A DNA stretch of 13,334 bases, taken from the NCBI GenBank assembly GCA_964618975.1, contig CAZUDI010000078.1, positions 1-13,334 on the forward strand. The letters run 5' to 3'. The position numbers and the translations under genes are program-made. Below are positions 5,571-11,787 of this stretch, in pieces (the first letter of the stretch is position 1; the number at the start of each line of letters is the position of its first letter). The notes below the pieces were generated by a model, which was not told the origin of the DNA, ran no database searches, and was given only the letters and a program-made list of their open reading frames with translations. The DNA comes from CAZUDI01 sp964618975. GTDB lineage: Bacteria > Desulfobacterota > Desulfomonilia > UBA1062.

Positions 5571-6311
5571 ATGAACAGGCTTAAACGCATTCAGGTTCGT
5601 GTTCTGGTGGCGCTGATGGAAGCGCTGGAGAGGCGTCCAGTGCTGGTGAGGCTTTTCCTGAAGCCCCTGGCCAACGCCCCGCTCCTGTCGAAGAGGCTGC
5701 CGGTGCTGATGCGGGCCTTCATGGGGGCCGGCGCCTTCGAGATCCACGATGTCGACAGGCAGAACGGCCGCATCGGCATCGGTGGGGTGGAGGAGATCAT
5801 GACCGGTGCCGTGATCATCGAGCTCCTGCACACGGTTCTGGGCCGAAGACTGGGCGAGGAGGAGAAGAACAGGACCCTCTATGAGCTGGGCGTTGCGCTG
5901 TGCACGTGGGAGGTGACGCAGTCGCTGGCGCACAACCGCTGGGTGCCCCGGGTGCTGGTCCCCCTGATCGTGAACCGCGGCATCATCGATGAGGTGCAGC
6001 AGGACCCCCTGATGGCACGTTTCTTTACCCTAACCATGAACATGGTATCGCGCCTCATCACCGACGAGGGCGGTTGGGGGCATCTCGACTTCGATTTCTC
6101 CACCTTGCCGCTCAAGGTGAGCCTGACAAACTCGCAGGAGGCGCGCTGGCTGCCGGGATCCGACAAACCGGTCTGCCACTTCTATGCCGGCATCGTGGCC
6201 GGGTATGCCAGCGCGATATCGGGTCTGGATCTGTATGCCGAGGAGGTGGCCTGCGCCTCGATGGGGGCCCCCCAATGCGTTTTCCATGTGCACAGGGCAG
6301 CGCCCGCCTGA
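5571..6311 (+). CDS. V4R-domain small-molecule-binding protein
   Basis: A 246-residue protein whose last third matches the V4R (4-vinyl reductase) domain: VCHFYAGIVAGYASAISG (201-218), a middle glutamate-rich turn, and CASMGAPQCVFHV (228-240), with Cys202, Cys228 and Cys236 at the conserved positions. V4R domains bind small, often aromatic, ligands: they sense phenol and xylene in XylR/DmpR-type regulators and occur in BchJ. Here there is no AAA+ or DNA-binding domain, so it is not a sigma-54 activator; the N-terminal 190 residues are helical and basic at the start, and I do not recognise them. AGGAGG lies 4 nt before the ATG. As the last gene of the catabolic set, it may bind or present the hydrophobic substrate, or act as an accessory sensor. 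Confidence 0.75.
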   Translation: MNRLKRIQVRVLVALMEALERRPVLVRLFLKPLANAPLLSKRLPVLMRAFMGAGAFEIHDVDRQNGRIGIGGVEEIMTGAVIIELLHTVLGRRLGEEEKNRTLYELGVALCTWEVTQSLAHNRWVPRVLVPLIVNRGIIDEVQQDPLMARFFTLTMNMVSRLITDEGGWGHLDFDFSTLPLKVSLTNSQEARWLPGSDKPVCHFYAGIVAGYASAISGLDLYAEEVACASMGAPQCVFHVHRAAPA

Positions 6312-6344
6312 CGTGGGCGATACAGACCGCAATCCTGGGAGACC

Positions 6345-6498
6345 CCGGCCCCTGGGGCCCCCATACTTCAGGGCACGGGGATAAGCCTGTTCCTGACTAT
6401 CGTGCGGAGGCCTTCACCAGCGCCTCACGTCGATTCCTGGCCCCGCTCTCCTCGGTGATGTTCGGCATCACCGGCTGAGACTTACCGTCGCCTCTGTG
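6345..6498. repeat. Imperfect direct repeat, copy A
   Basis: This stretch aligns with 7682-7839 from GGCCCCTGG through GGGATAAGCCTGT and on into coding sequence. Copy B is the 3' end and 3' flank of the intact ompA-like gene; copy A is a diverged relative with the same orientation. Similarity runs across both the former coding part and about 50 nt beyond the stop codon. The two copies bracket the ABC substrate-binding gene. Confidence 0.7.
6397..6495 (-). pseudogene. Decayed 3' fragment of an OmpA-family gene
   Basis: On the minus strand this encodes 32 residues and a stop that align without gaps to the last 32 residues of the OmpA-family protein at 7735-8589, with 18 identities by my count, including the PN.(S/T)EE, NRR and LVKA positions and the same TAG stop position. 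Upstream (to the right) the frame stays open to about 6723 but shows no further OmpA likeness, no signal peptide and no peptidoglycan-binding HTD or D..L..R residues. It therefore cannot be a working OmpA protein. It is best read as the leftover of a duplicated or replaced gene. Confidence 0.7.
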
Positions 6499-6581
6499 AA
6501 GAGGGGGGGGCATGTGAATCGCTCTGGGTCGAATCGGCTGACCGCGTGCGGTTTTCGGAAGGTTCCGGGCCGGCCCGGGGT

Positions 6582-6587
6582 TATAAT
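6582..6587 (+). promoter_or_regulatory. Candidate -10 box for the ABC substrate-binding gene
   Basis: A perfect TATAAT stands in an AT-rich patch (6580-6630) that contrasts with the GC-rich surroundings, about 60 nt before the start codon of the next gene. No good TTGACA-like -35 is seen at 17 nt, so this is a weak call. It would make the transporter gene a transcription unit separate from the V4R gene. Confidence 0.35.
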
Positions 6588-6646
6588 TTATGAAATAACA
6601 GCATATTTCCGAAGAGATGGTCATACGATATAGTAAGGGAGGTGTT

Positions 6647-7648
6647 ATGCGAAAGATCATAGGGATGGTTTTTGTGTGGAGTCTGGTGGCGCTGACCTGC
6701 CATGCCGCCCCTGCCACCCGCATCGAGGTCCTGCAGGTGGCGGATATCTCCCTGTTCCAGGATTCCTACGACGGCATCCTGGCGGAGCTCGAGCAGGGGG
6801 GCCTGGTCGCGGGGGAGAACCTCACCATCAACCGCACGGTCATCGATGCCGGCACCGACCCGAACCTGTGGGAGAAGCTCAGCCTCCTCTCACAGATCAG
6901 AAGGCAGGCGGATCGGATCGTCAAACTTCATCCCGATCTCGTCATCACCATGGGGACGCCGGCGACCAAGTATGCAAAAGAGAAGTTCATCAAGGCCGGT
7001 ATTCCGGTGGTGTTCTCTTCGGTATTCAACCCTTTGGCGGTGGGCTGTGAGACGCTTCAAAAGGCAGGGCCCGGGTACACCGGGTCGAGCAACTACATGG
7101 ATCCCCTCACGGTGCTCAAGATCTCCCGGCTGGCCTTCCCGAGGATGCACACCATCGGGATGATCCACAGCGACGAGGACAACGCCCTGGCCTTTATCCA
7201 GGACATCACGGCCAAGGCCCCCCAGCTGGGGCTCAGGGTGCTCAGCCGGCAGGTCAAGAAGACCGCCAGCCCGATTACGGCGGCCGAAGAGCTCATCGCC
7301 CAGGGCGTCGATACCTTTGCCGTTCCGGTCGATACCTACTATGCCATCCGCAATTTTCAGGCCGCCATCGAGCTGGCCGAGTACGTCGAGCGTCACAAGC
7401 TCCCGAGTGTGGCCTTTATCAGCGGGGCCCGCAAGGGGGGCGTCATCTACGTCTCGGCCGATTTCACCACCGTAGGCGGGCTGGCCGGCAAGCAGGCCCT
7501 CAAGGTCCTTAAGGAGGGCTGCCGTCCCGAAGACCTGCCGGTGCTCTTTCAGGAAGACCTGAACATCCAGGTGGATCTGGAGACCGCCTCCCGGATCGGC
7601 GTCGAGCTCCCCCTCGAGATCCTGCAGATCGCCCGCAGTGTCAATTAG
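6647..7648 (+). CDS. ABC transporter substrate-binding protein (ABC_sub_bind family, TrpX/YtrX-like)
   Basis: A 333-residue periplasmic binding protein. The N-terminus MRKIIGMVFVWSLVALTCHA is a signal peptide with likely cleavage after CHA. The mature part shows the two-lobe pattern of the ABC substrate-binding family PF04392: DSYDGILAELEQ near the start, HPDLVITMGTPATKYAKE, IPVVFSSVFNPLAVG, then the second lobe with TIGMIHSDEDNALAFI and KLPSVAFISGARKGGVIYVSAD. Such proteins take up small organic molecules, amino acids among them, but the ligand cannot be told. GGAGGT is spaced 4 nt from the ATG at 6647; an ATG ten codons upstream lacks a site and would bury the signal peptide. No permease or ATPase gene is adjacent, and the gene is bracketed by direct repeats, so it may be a displaced orphan. 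Confidence 0.85.
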   Translation: MRKIIGMVFVWSLVALTCHAAPATRIEVLQVADISLFQDSYDGILAELEQGGLVAGENLTINRTVIDAGTDPNLWEKLSLLSQIRRQADRIVKLHPDLVITMGTPATKYAKEKFIKAGIPVVFSSVFNPLAVGCETLQKAGPGYTGSSNYMDPLTVLKISRLAFPRMHTIGMIHSDEDNALAFIQDITAKAPQLGLRVLSRQVKKTASPITAAEELIAQGVDTFAVPVDTYYAIRNFQAAIELAEYVERHKLPSVAFISGARKGGVIYVSADFTTVGGLAGKQALKVLKEGCRPEDLPVLFQEDLNIQVDLETASRIGVELPLEILQIARSVN

Positions 7649-7681
7649 CCGTGGGTCAACAGGGTTTGCCCTCGATTGAGC

Positions 7682-7839
7682 GGGGGCCCCTGGAAACCCC
7701 ATTTCCCAGGGCGCCGGGATAAGCCTGTCCCCGACTATTGCAGGGTGGCCTTGACCAGCTCCACGCGGCGGTTTTTGGCCCGGCCCTCCTCGGAGGTGTT
7801 CGGTATCACCGGCCGGGACTCTCCGTAGCCCCGGGGAGT
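7682..7839. repeat. Imperfect direct repeat, copy B
   Basis: This is the 3' end plus 3' flank of the OmpA-family gene, matching copy A at 6345-6498 in the same orientation. The best conserved pieces are GGGATAAGCCTGT, the TCCTCGG.G.TGTTCGG.ATCACCGG run and the segment around the shared stop codon. Confidence 0.7.
7688..7711. terminator. Candidate hairpin between convergent genes
   Basis: CCCTGG (7688-7693) pairs with CCAGGG (7706-7711), and AAA with TTT inside, apart from one bulged base, in the 86-nt gap between the convergent substrate-binding and OmpA-family genes. It is placed to end transcription from both sides, but no clear T-run follows on either strand. Confidence 0.35.
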
Positions 7840-8589
7840 GAGCCGGGCGGTGTCGATCCCGAAGAGCCCCAGGTAGGCCACCACGGTCTCGGCCCGGTGC
7901 TGCGAGAGCTCCAGGTTGTAGTCGTCGGCGCCCTGGTCGTCGGTATGGCCCTGGACCTCGAGCGTGAGCCCGGGATAGTCCTTGAGAAGGGTCAGGACGT
8001 GCTGCAGCTGCTTTTCGGACTCGGGTTTCAGGCTGGCCTGGTCCACGTCGAAGAGGATGCCGTACAGGAGGACCTTGCCGTCCTTGTCCAGGGCGGCCTT
8101 CAGCTCGGCCGGGCCGAAGGTCAGGCTCTTCTTGAAGCCTTTTTCCTCGATGATGCGGAGGTCCTGCTGGGATTTGTTCCAGATATTCACCTCGCACCAG
8201 GTCGTCGAGCCGTCGTCCCCGGGCAGGGTGAAGGTCAGCATTCCCTGGTTTTCGTACAGGATCTCTCCGCCCTTTTCCTGGGCCGCCTGCTTGTAGTTTT
8301 CGCGGTACTCGACAATTGAATGGGAACCGTCCCAATTCCCCTGGGCATCATAGAGGCGGTAGGTGAGCTTCCAGGACTTGCCTCTTACGGTTTTCTTGAC
8401 CGTCTTCTGGGTTTGCGGATCGGTAACCCTGAAGGTATATTCATCAAAGTTCATATGTTTCGCGCCCGGATCGAGTTTCGATCCGGGGAAGGGCCGGATC
8501 AGCGGATGTTCCTTGGTCTCCTGCGCCTGAACCACGACCGCCAGGAAAATCAAGAGAAGCGTTAAGCATAGTACCTTGACATGTTTCAT
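7735..8589 (-). CDS. OmpA-family peptidoglycan-binding protein
   Basis: A 284-residue exported protein: signal peptide at 1-22 (LLLIFLAVVVQAQ end), an N-terminal domain of unknown type (about 25-170, rich in strands, with one Cys132), and a C-terminal OmpA domain (about 175-281). The OmpA domain shows GILFDVDQASLKPES (177-191), VQGHTDDQG (212-220), NLELSQHRAE (225-234) and RGYGES (253-258), including the Asp and Arg positions that hold meso-diaminopimelate of peptidoglycan. There is no N-terminal beta-barrel and no lipobox, so it is a soluble periplasmic or wall-bound member. AGGAGGA precedes the ATG on the minus strand. It is the last gene of the minus-strand envelope cluster and the source of the duplicated fragment at 6397-6495. 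Confidence 0.92.
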   Translation of the reverse strand: MKHVKVLCLTLLLIFLAVVVQAQETKEHPLIRPFPGSKLDPGAKHMNFDEYTFRVTDPQTQKTVKKTVRGKSWKLTYRLYDAQGNWDGSHSIVEYRENYKQAAQEKGGEILYENQGMLTFTLPGDDGSTTWCEVNIWNKSQQDLRIIEEKGFKKSLTFGPAELKAALDKDGKVLLYGILFDVDQASLKPESEKQLQHVLTLLKDYPGLTLEVQGHTDDQGADDYNLELSQHRAETVVAYLGLFGIDTARLTPRGYGESRPVIPNTSEEGRAKNRRVELVKATLQ

Positions 8590-8721
8590 AGTCTTCCTCC
8601 TGCTGAAATTTATTCACCATGTATGACCCCAGAGGCCATCTGGCCGGATCGGCAATCTGCAGGTGTCGGGGAATCCGCCCGGGACCTCCCGGAAAGCAAA
8701 TCCCCCACGGCAATGATCAAC

Positions 8722-8793
8722 TTTAATCGCCTGAGGGTCTAATTCCCTTACCTATTGCGGCGGCAAGCAGGGGCAAAATCTTGCCCCGGGGTT
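8722..8793 (+). repeat. Dispersed REP-like repeat, copy 3
   Basis: It starts with the exact 18-mer also seen at 2114-2131, contains the 26-mer shared with copy 2 (one mismatch), and includes a perfect 7-bp stem GGGGCAA (8770-8776) / TTGCCCC (8781-8787) with an AATC loop. It lies in the 232-nt gap between the DUF3617 and OmpA-family genes; the rest of that gap (8590-8721) shows nothing else beyond the OmpA ribosome binding site. Confidence 0.65.
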
Positions 8794-8821
8794 CCCCTGA
8801 CAGGAAGATGTTCATACCGGA

Positions 8822-9238
8822 TCAGTCACAATCACCGATGCGCCGCCCGCTGATCTTGTTGATGACGTGCATACCGGCGCCCTGGATCACCATGTCCATG
8901 GTTCCTTCCAGGGTGTCGCCCTTGTAGGTGACCTTGCCTGTGCCCTCCATGCGGCCGTTGGCCCCGGAGCAGACGATCTTCCAGGAAACCGTATCACCGT
9001 TGGTCTCCATATCTGAAACCACGCATTCCTTGTTGGCCTCCTGGCTCTGAGGTATCAGCTCGTCTCCCGTGATACACTGGGTGTGGGTGACCGGCGGGAT
9101 GTTCATGGCCATGCCCACCATTTCGGTCTGGGTGGTGATTTCCCAATTGCCGGGGTTCATATTCGGCCCGGCAAAGGCGGTGCCCAACCCCAGGGTGATC
9201 GAGAAGATCAGAACCGGCAGCATCAATCTGTTAACCAC
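8822..9238 (-). CDS. DUF3617 domain secreted protein
   Basis: A 138-residue protein with signal peptide (cleavage likely after AFA at 21-23) and a mature part that starts GPNMNPGNWEITTQTEM, the hallmark opening of DUF3617. The rest follows that family: Cys55, Cys72, Cys90 and Cys137 (two possible disulfides), SWKIVCSGANGRMEGTGKVTY (85-105), and a final strand ending near the C-terminus. The family's function is unknown; members are small periplasmic beta-rich proteins. The start is GTG at 9238, chosen because AAGGAG lies 6 nt before it and because it yields the complete signal peptide. It begins 26 nt after the GIDE-domain gene and may be co-transcribed with it or read from its own promoter. 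Confidence 0.82.
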   Translation of the reverse strand: MVNRLMLPVLIFSITLGLGTAFAGPNMNPGNWEITTQTEMVGMAMNIPPVTHTQCITGDELIPQSQEANKECVVSDMETNGDTVSWKIVCSGANGRMEGTGKVTYKGDTLEGTMDMVIQGAGMHVINKISGRRIGDCD

Positions 9239-9263
9239 AGCAGTCTCCTTATCTAAGTGGTTT

Positions 9264-9269
9264 ATTATA
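9264..9269 (-). promoter_or_regulatory. Candidate -10 box overlapping the GIDE gene's stop codon
   Basis: On the minus strand TATAAT lies across the stop codon of the GIDE-domain gene, about 25 nt before the GTG start of the DUF3617 gene. No convincing -35 hexamer is present 16-18 nt upstream, so this is only a possibility. Confidence 0.25.
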
Positions 9270-10092
9270 GACTCAATCCGAGGGCGTAGAGCACCGTGCC
9301 GACGCCGATCAGGGCCAGGACGATGCCGGACAGCAGTTCCACGTAGAAGTTTTTTTTGAATGTCTCCGCCGTGAGGTCGCCCGGGCGGCAGGCGAGCATC
9401 AGCGGGGCGCCGGGCGCCTGGCCGATAAGATTGTTGTTCCAGCCTTCCAGCTGGGATACCGTCCCCAGGACAAAGACGCGGTCTCCGGGCTCGACCCAGG
9501 ACTCATAGTATTTGCGCAAGGCCTTGTGAGCCTCCTTCGACCCGGGCTCGAGCTCCACCAGGTCGTCGGGGATGTCCAGGGGGTCCTCTGCTTCCAGCTT
9601 GCGGAAGAAGGGCTTCTTCCCGTGCGCGCCATACTGCTGGGCGTCCCTTGCCTGCATCGTTTTTATGCGGTTGCCCAGGCCCGTGCGTTTGCCGCTGGCG
9701 GATCTCAGGACGCACAGATGGGGCCAGGAGAGCGCCTCGCCGCCCTTGAGGTCGACCGTGATGCGGCCGGTGTCGTCCTTCAGGACAAAGGGACAGCCGC
9801 GCTCTCCCGATCCGAGCGACCTTTCATGACTCCCCTTCCTGCGGGGGGCCTGCTGCTCCGTGGCATTCCACCGGTACCCCACCGCCGGGGTCCGGCGGTA
9901 GGGGGTCGGGATCGTCTCGCCCTCCTCGACGACGCCTTCCACCAGGCCCAGACCGGGTTGCACGTGTCGGATGGGGCTGAGGGTCAGCCCCTGTACCTGG
10001 TGAAAGAAGCCCCAGTCCCTGCTGGCATGCCGCAGCAGGACCACGGCAAAGACCGCCATGGCTGCTCCGACAATGAACGGTATTGTTTCCAT
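9265..10092 (-). CDS. GIDE-domain-like membrane protein
   Basis: A 275-residue protein with a membrane helix at each end (about 5-20 and 253-273) and a soluble region between. That region shows the pattern of the GIDE domain, known from the mitochondrial ubiquitin ligase MULAN and from many bacterial membrane proteins without a RING finger: LVEGVVEEGETIPTPYRRTPAVGYRW (50-75), PFVLKDDTGRITVDLKGGE (101-119) and ESWVEPGDRVFVLGTV (197-212). No zinc-binding RING is present. Bacterial GIDE proteins have no settled function. The GAGGAG before the ATG on the minus strand is well spaced. It lies next to a DUF3617 gene and two genes from a DUF3592 membrane gene, a grouping that suggests an envelope role but does not define one. 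Confidence 0.65.
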   Translation of the reverse strand: METIPFIVGAAMAVFAVVLLRHASRDWGFFHQVQGLTLSPIRHVQPGLGLVEGVVEEGETIPTPYRRTPAVGYRWNATEQQAPRRKGSHERSLGSGERGCPFVLKDDTGRITVDLKGGEALSWPHLCVLRSASGKRTGLGNRIKTMQARDAQQYGAHGKKPFFRKLEAEDPLDIPDDLVELEPGSKEAHKALRKYYESWVEPGDRVFVLGTVSQLEGWNNNLIGQAPGAPLMLACRPGDLTAETFKKNFYVELLSGIVLALIGVGTVLYALGLSL

Positions 10093-10174
10093 GACAGCTC
10101 CTCAGTTCCTGCCAGGCGATTGCGCAGACAATTCCATGGCAGGATTATTCTGCTTCTGTATATGCATACTGCCT

Positions 10175-10873
10175 CTAGGGCACGCGGGTAAGCTCCACGC
10201 GATAGAGCCGGCCCATCACAGCCTTGGGCTTGATGACGAAATGCGCGCTGGGCCCATTTGCCCTGAACGAGAAGCACATGTGGCCGCCTTCCTGGGAGAG
10301 GATACTCTCCTGCGTTCCGATCACGCTCCACTGAGCATTTTCTTCAGGACGGGTAGAAGAGCTCACCAATCCGGTTTGCTGCTGTGCGTACGATTCCACG
10401 GTGCAGTCGACCAGGTAGAAGGATCCGCTCCTGAGTGGGGCGAACTCCAGTTCGATCTGGCCGTCATCTCCGCGTTTAACATCGGCACGCCCGTGAGGCG
10501 GGTTGGCATAGAATGCGCCCTTTATACACGCCAGCCAGCTGTTTCCGGAACTTGGCTGCGAAGGGGAGAGCACCACCTCGTTTACGGCTGGAGGGACCTC
10601 GAGCCGCTGTTTGCCGGCCTGTGCCCTCACCTCATTGATCAGGGCGGCCTTTTCCTGTGCCGACAGCAGTGCGGGTGCCCGGTTATGAACCGCGGCCGAT
10701 GATGTTCTGCTCAGGCTTGCAGGCGAGATGCTTACCACGCCCGAGGTCAGCCCGGGAGTGGGAGACTGGGTTGATGTCTTGGTGGTCAGTTTCTGCGCTG
10801 CCCAGGCACCCGGAAGCGAGACCAGGCACACCACACATACCACCAGAGATACTTTCCCTATTATTCTCTTCAT
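10175..10873 (-). CDS. Secreted protein of unknown family
   Basis: A 232-residue protein I do not recognise. It has a signal peptide (1-25, cleavage after AWA), then a Ser/Thr/Pro-rich low-complexity stretch (about 30-65) that looks like a flexible linker, a short helix (LLSAQEKAALINEVRAQAG, 69-87), and a C-terminal domain (about 95-232) rich in predicted beta strands. That domain has three cysteines (116, 157, 200) and aromatic/hydrophobic alternation such as SFYLVDCTVESYA and CFSFRANGPSAHFVIKP. The overall look is of a small beta-sandwich, possibly binding a ligand or carbohydrate, but no motif supports that. AGGAGGA precedes the ATG. Gaps are 103 nt to the DUF3592 gene upstream and 82 nt to the GIDE gene downstream. 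Confidence 0.75.
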   Translation of the reverse strand: MKRIIGKVSLVVCVVCLVSLPGAWAAQKLTTKTSTQSPTPGLTSGVVSISPASLSRTSSAAVHNRAPALLSAQEKAALINEVRAQAGKQRLEVPPAVNEVVLSPSQPSSGNSWLACIKGAFYANPPHGRADVKRGDDGQIELEFAPLRSGSFYLVDCTVESYAQQQTGLVSSSTRPEENAQWSVIGTQESILSQEGGHMCFSFRANGPSAHFVIKPKAVMGRLYRVELTRVP

Positions 10874-10976
10874 CGTCTTCCTCCTCTCTATGTTACTGAC
10901 ATGACGTTTTTAAGTGATCTGCACCACCGGATGTTCCTGCCACGTATCAGGATTGAAAAGTTCAGGGCCACGTGGA

Positions 10977-11474
10977 TCATCCTTTGCCGGCAGGGGCCGC
11001 TTTGCGTCCCAGGATGAGGACCCCCAGCCCGACAACGGCGAAGAGGACCCCCATGGCGGGAAACAGGAGCGTGCCGAAGGTGATGCCGGCCTTGAGCAGC
11101 GACTCGGCGGGGTTGTCCGGGTTGTAGAAGACCGTGCAGGTGCTGCCGGCCGGGTAGCGCCTGCTGATTTTCCGGGCCCGGCTCTCGGAGCTGCTGCCTG
11201 AATCGGACAGGGTGATGCGGCTGCCGATCAGAGTCCGGCCGTCTGCGGCATAGCTGTAGCGCAGCTGGGGGGTGTAGATGGTCCGGGTCCGGCGGTGATG
11301 GTCGCTGTCGGTATAGCGTTCGATCTTTTTGACCACCGTCGAAGAGGTGATCTTGCCCTCGGCCGTGGGCCAGGCTTTGCTCTGCAGGGCCGTTGACAGG
11401 TTCATGAATCCCCAGACCGCCAGGGCGATGCCCGCCGCCAGGAAAACGACGCCCAACAGGATATCTTTCTTCAT
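10977..11474 (-). CDS. DUF3592 membrane protein
   Basis: A 165-residue protein with a membrane helix near each end (about 5-25 and 130-155) and an extracytoplasmic domain between. The middle carries the DUF3592 pattern: AWPTAEGKITSSTV (34-47), YTPQLRYSYAADGRTLIGSRI (67-87) and YPAGSTCTVFYNPDNPAESLL (106-126). This family is widespread, of unknown function, and often found near envelope or transport genes. AAGGAG on the minus strand is spaced well from the ATG. The C-terminal tail is short and basic, consistent with a cytoplasmic end. Confidence 0.87.
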   Translation of the reverse strand: MKKDILLGVVFLAAGIALAVWGFMNLSTALQSKAWPTAEGKITSSTVVKKIERYTDSDHHRRTRTIYTPQLRYSYAADGRTLIGSRITLSDSGSSSESRARKISRRYPAGSTCTVFYNPDNPAESLLKAGITFGTLLFPAMGVLFAVVGLGVLILGRKAAPAGKG

Positions 11475-11787
11475 GGATCACTCCTTATAAGAAATCGTTC
11501 AGGATCACCTTTGTTTTATCCCGGGGGCGACAAGGATAAAGCCGGCTGGCCCTGGATTCATATCCATGCTTGCGTACAACGGGGTGTCTCACTCTGTCGC
11601 GGCTCTCAGAACCTCGGTCCGGCAGGTGTTGTTGACCCTTGCCGGCTCCTCGGCGGAGGTTGCCGGGGCGCGAAACCGGGTCCGCGTCCCGGCCGGCATA
11701 TCGAGCAGTCCCGGTGCCCGGCCCCGGCGGCCCATCAAAGCGCTTGTTGGCAAAGGAATCTTTCTGCCGAGCATGCAGCGCCCCCGG
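11475..11787. other. Intergenic region without a convincing gene
   Basis: This 313-nt gap between the DUF3592 and cysteine-repeat genes holds the DUF3592 ribosome binding site at its left edge and a GC-rich hairpin at 11642-11666 (CCGGC/GCCGG outside, CCTC/GAGG inside, loop GGCG) with no T-run. Short open frames cross it on both strands, but none has a ribosome binding site, family likeness or signal peptide. A promoter for the DUF3592 gene is expected here but none stands out. Confidence 0.5.

Noticed and set aside
6397..6723. 108-codon minus-strand open frame as a functional gene
   Set aside because: Only the last 32 codons resemble a known protein (OmpA C-terminus); the remainder has no likeness, and the frame's start overlaps the substrate-binding gene, so it is called a remnant.
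6890..8335. Minus-strand open frame of 481 codons spanning the convergent junction
   Set aside because: It overlaps both the substrate-binding gene (antisense) and the OmpA gene (other frame); composition is Arg/Gly/Pro-rich and no family likeness is seen.
10176..10196. Similarity of AGGGCACGCGGGTAAGC to AGGGCACGGGGATAAGC near 6370
   Set aside because: It is short and lies inside the coding end of the unknown secreted protein; the surrounding sequence does not align, so it is probably coincidence.
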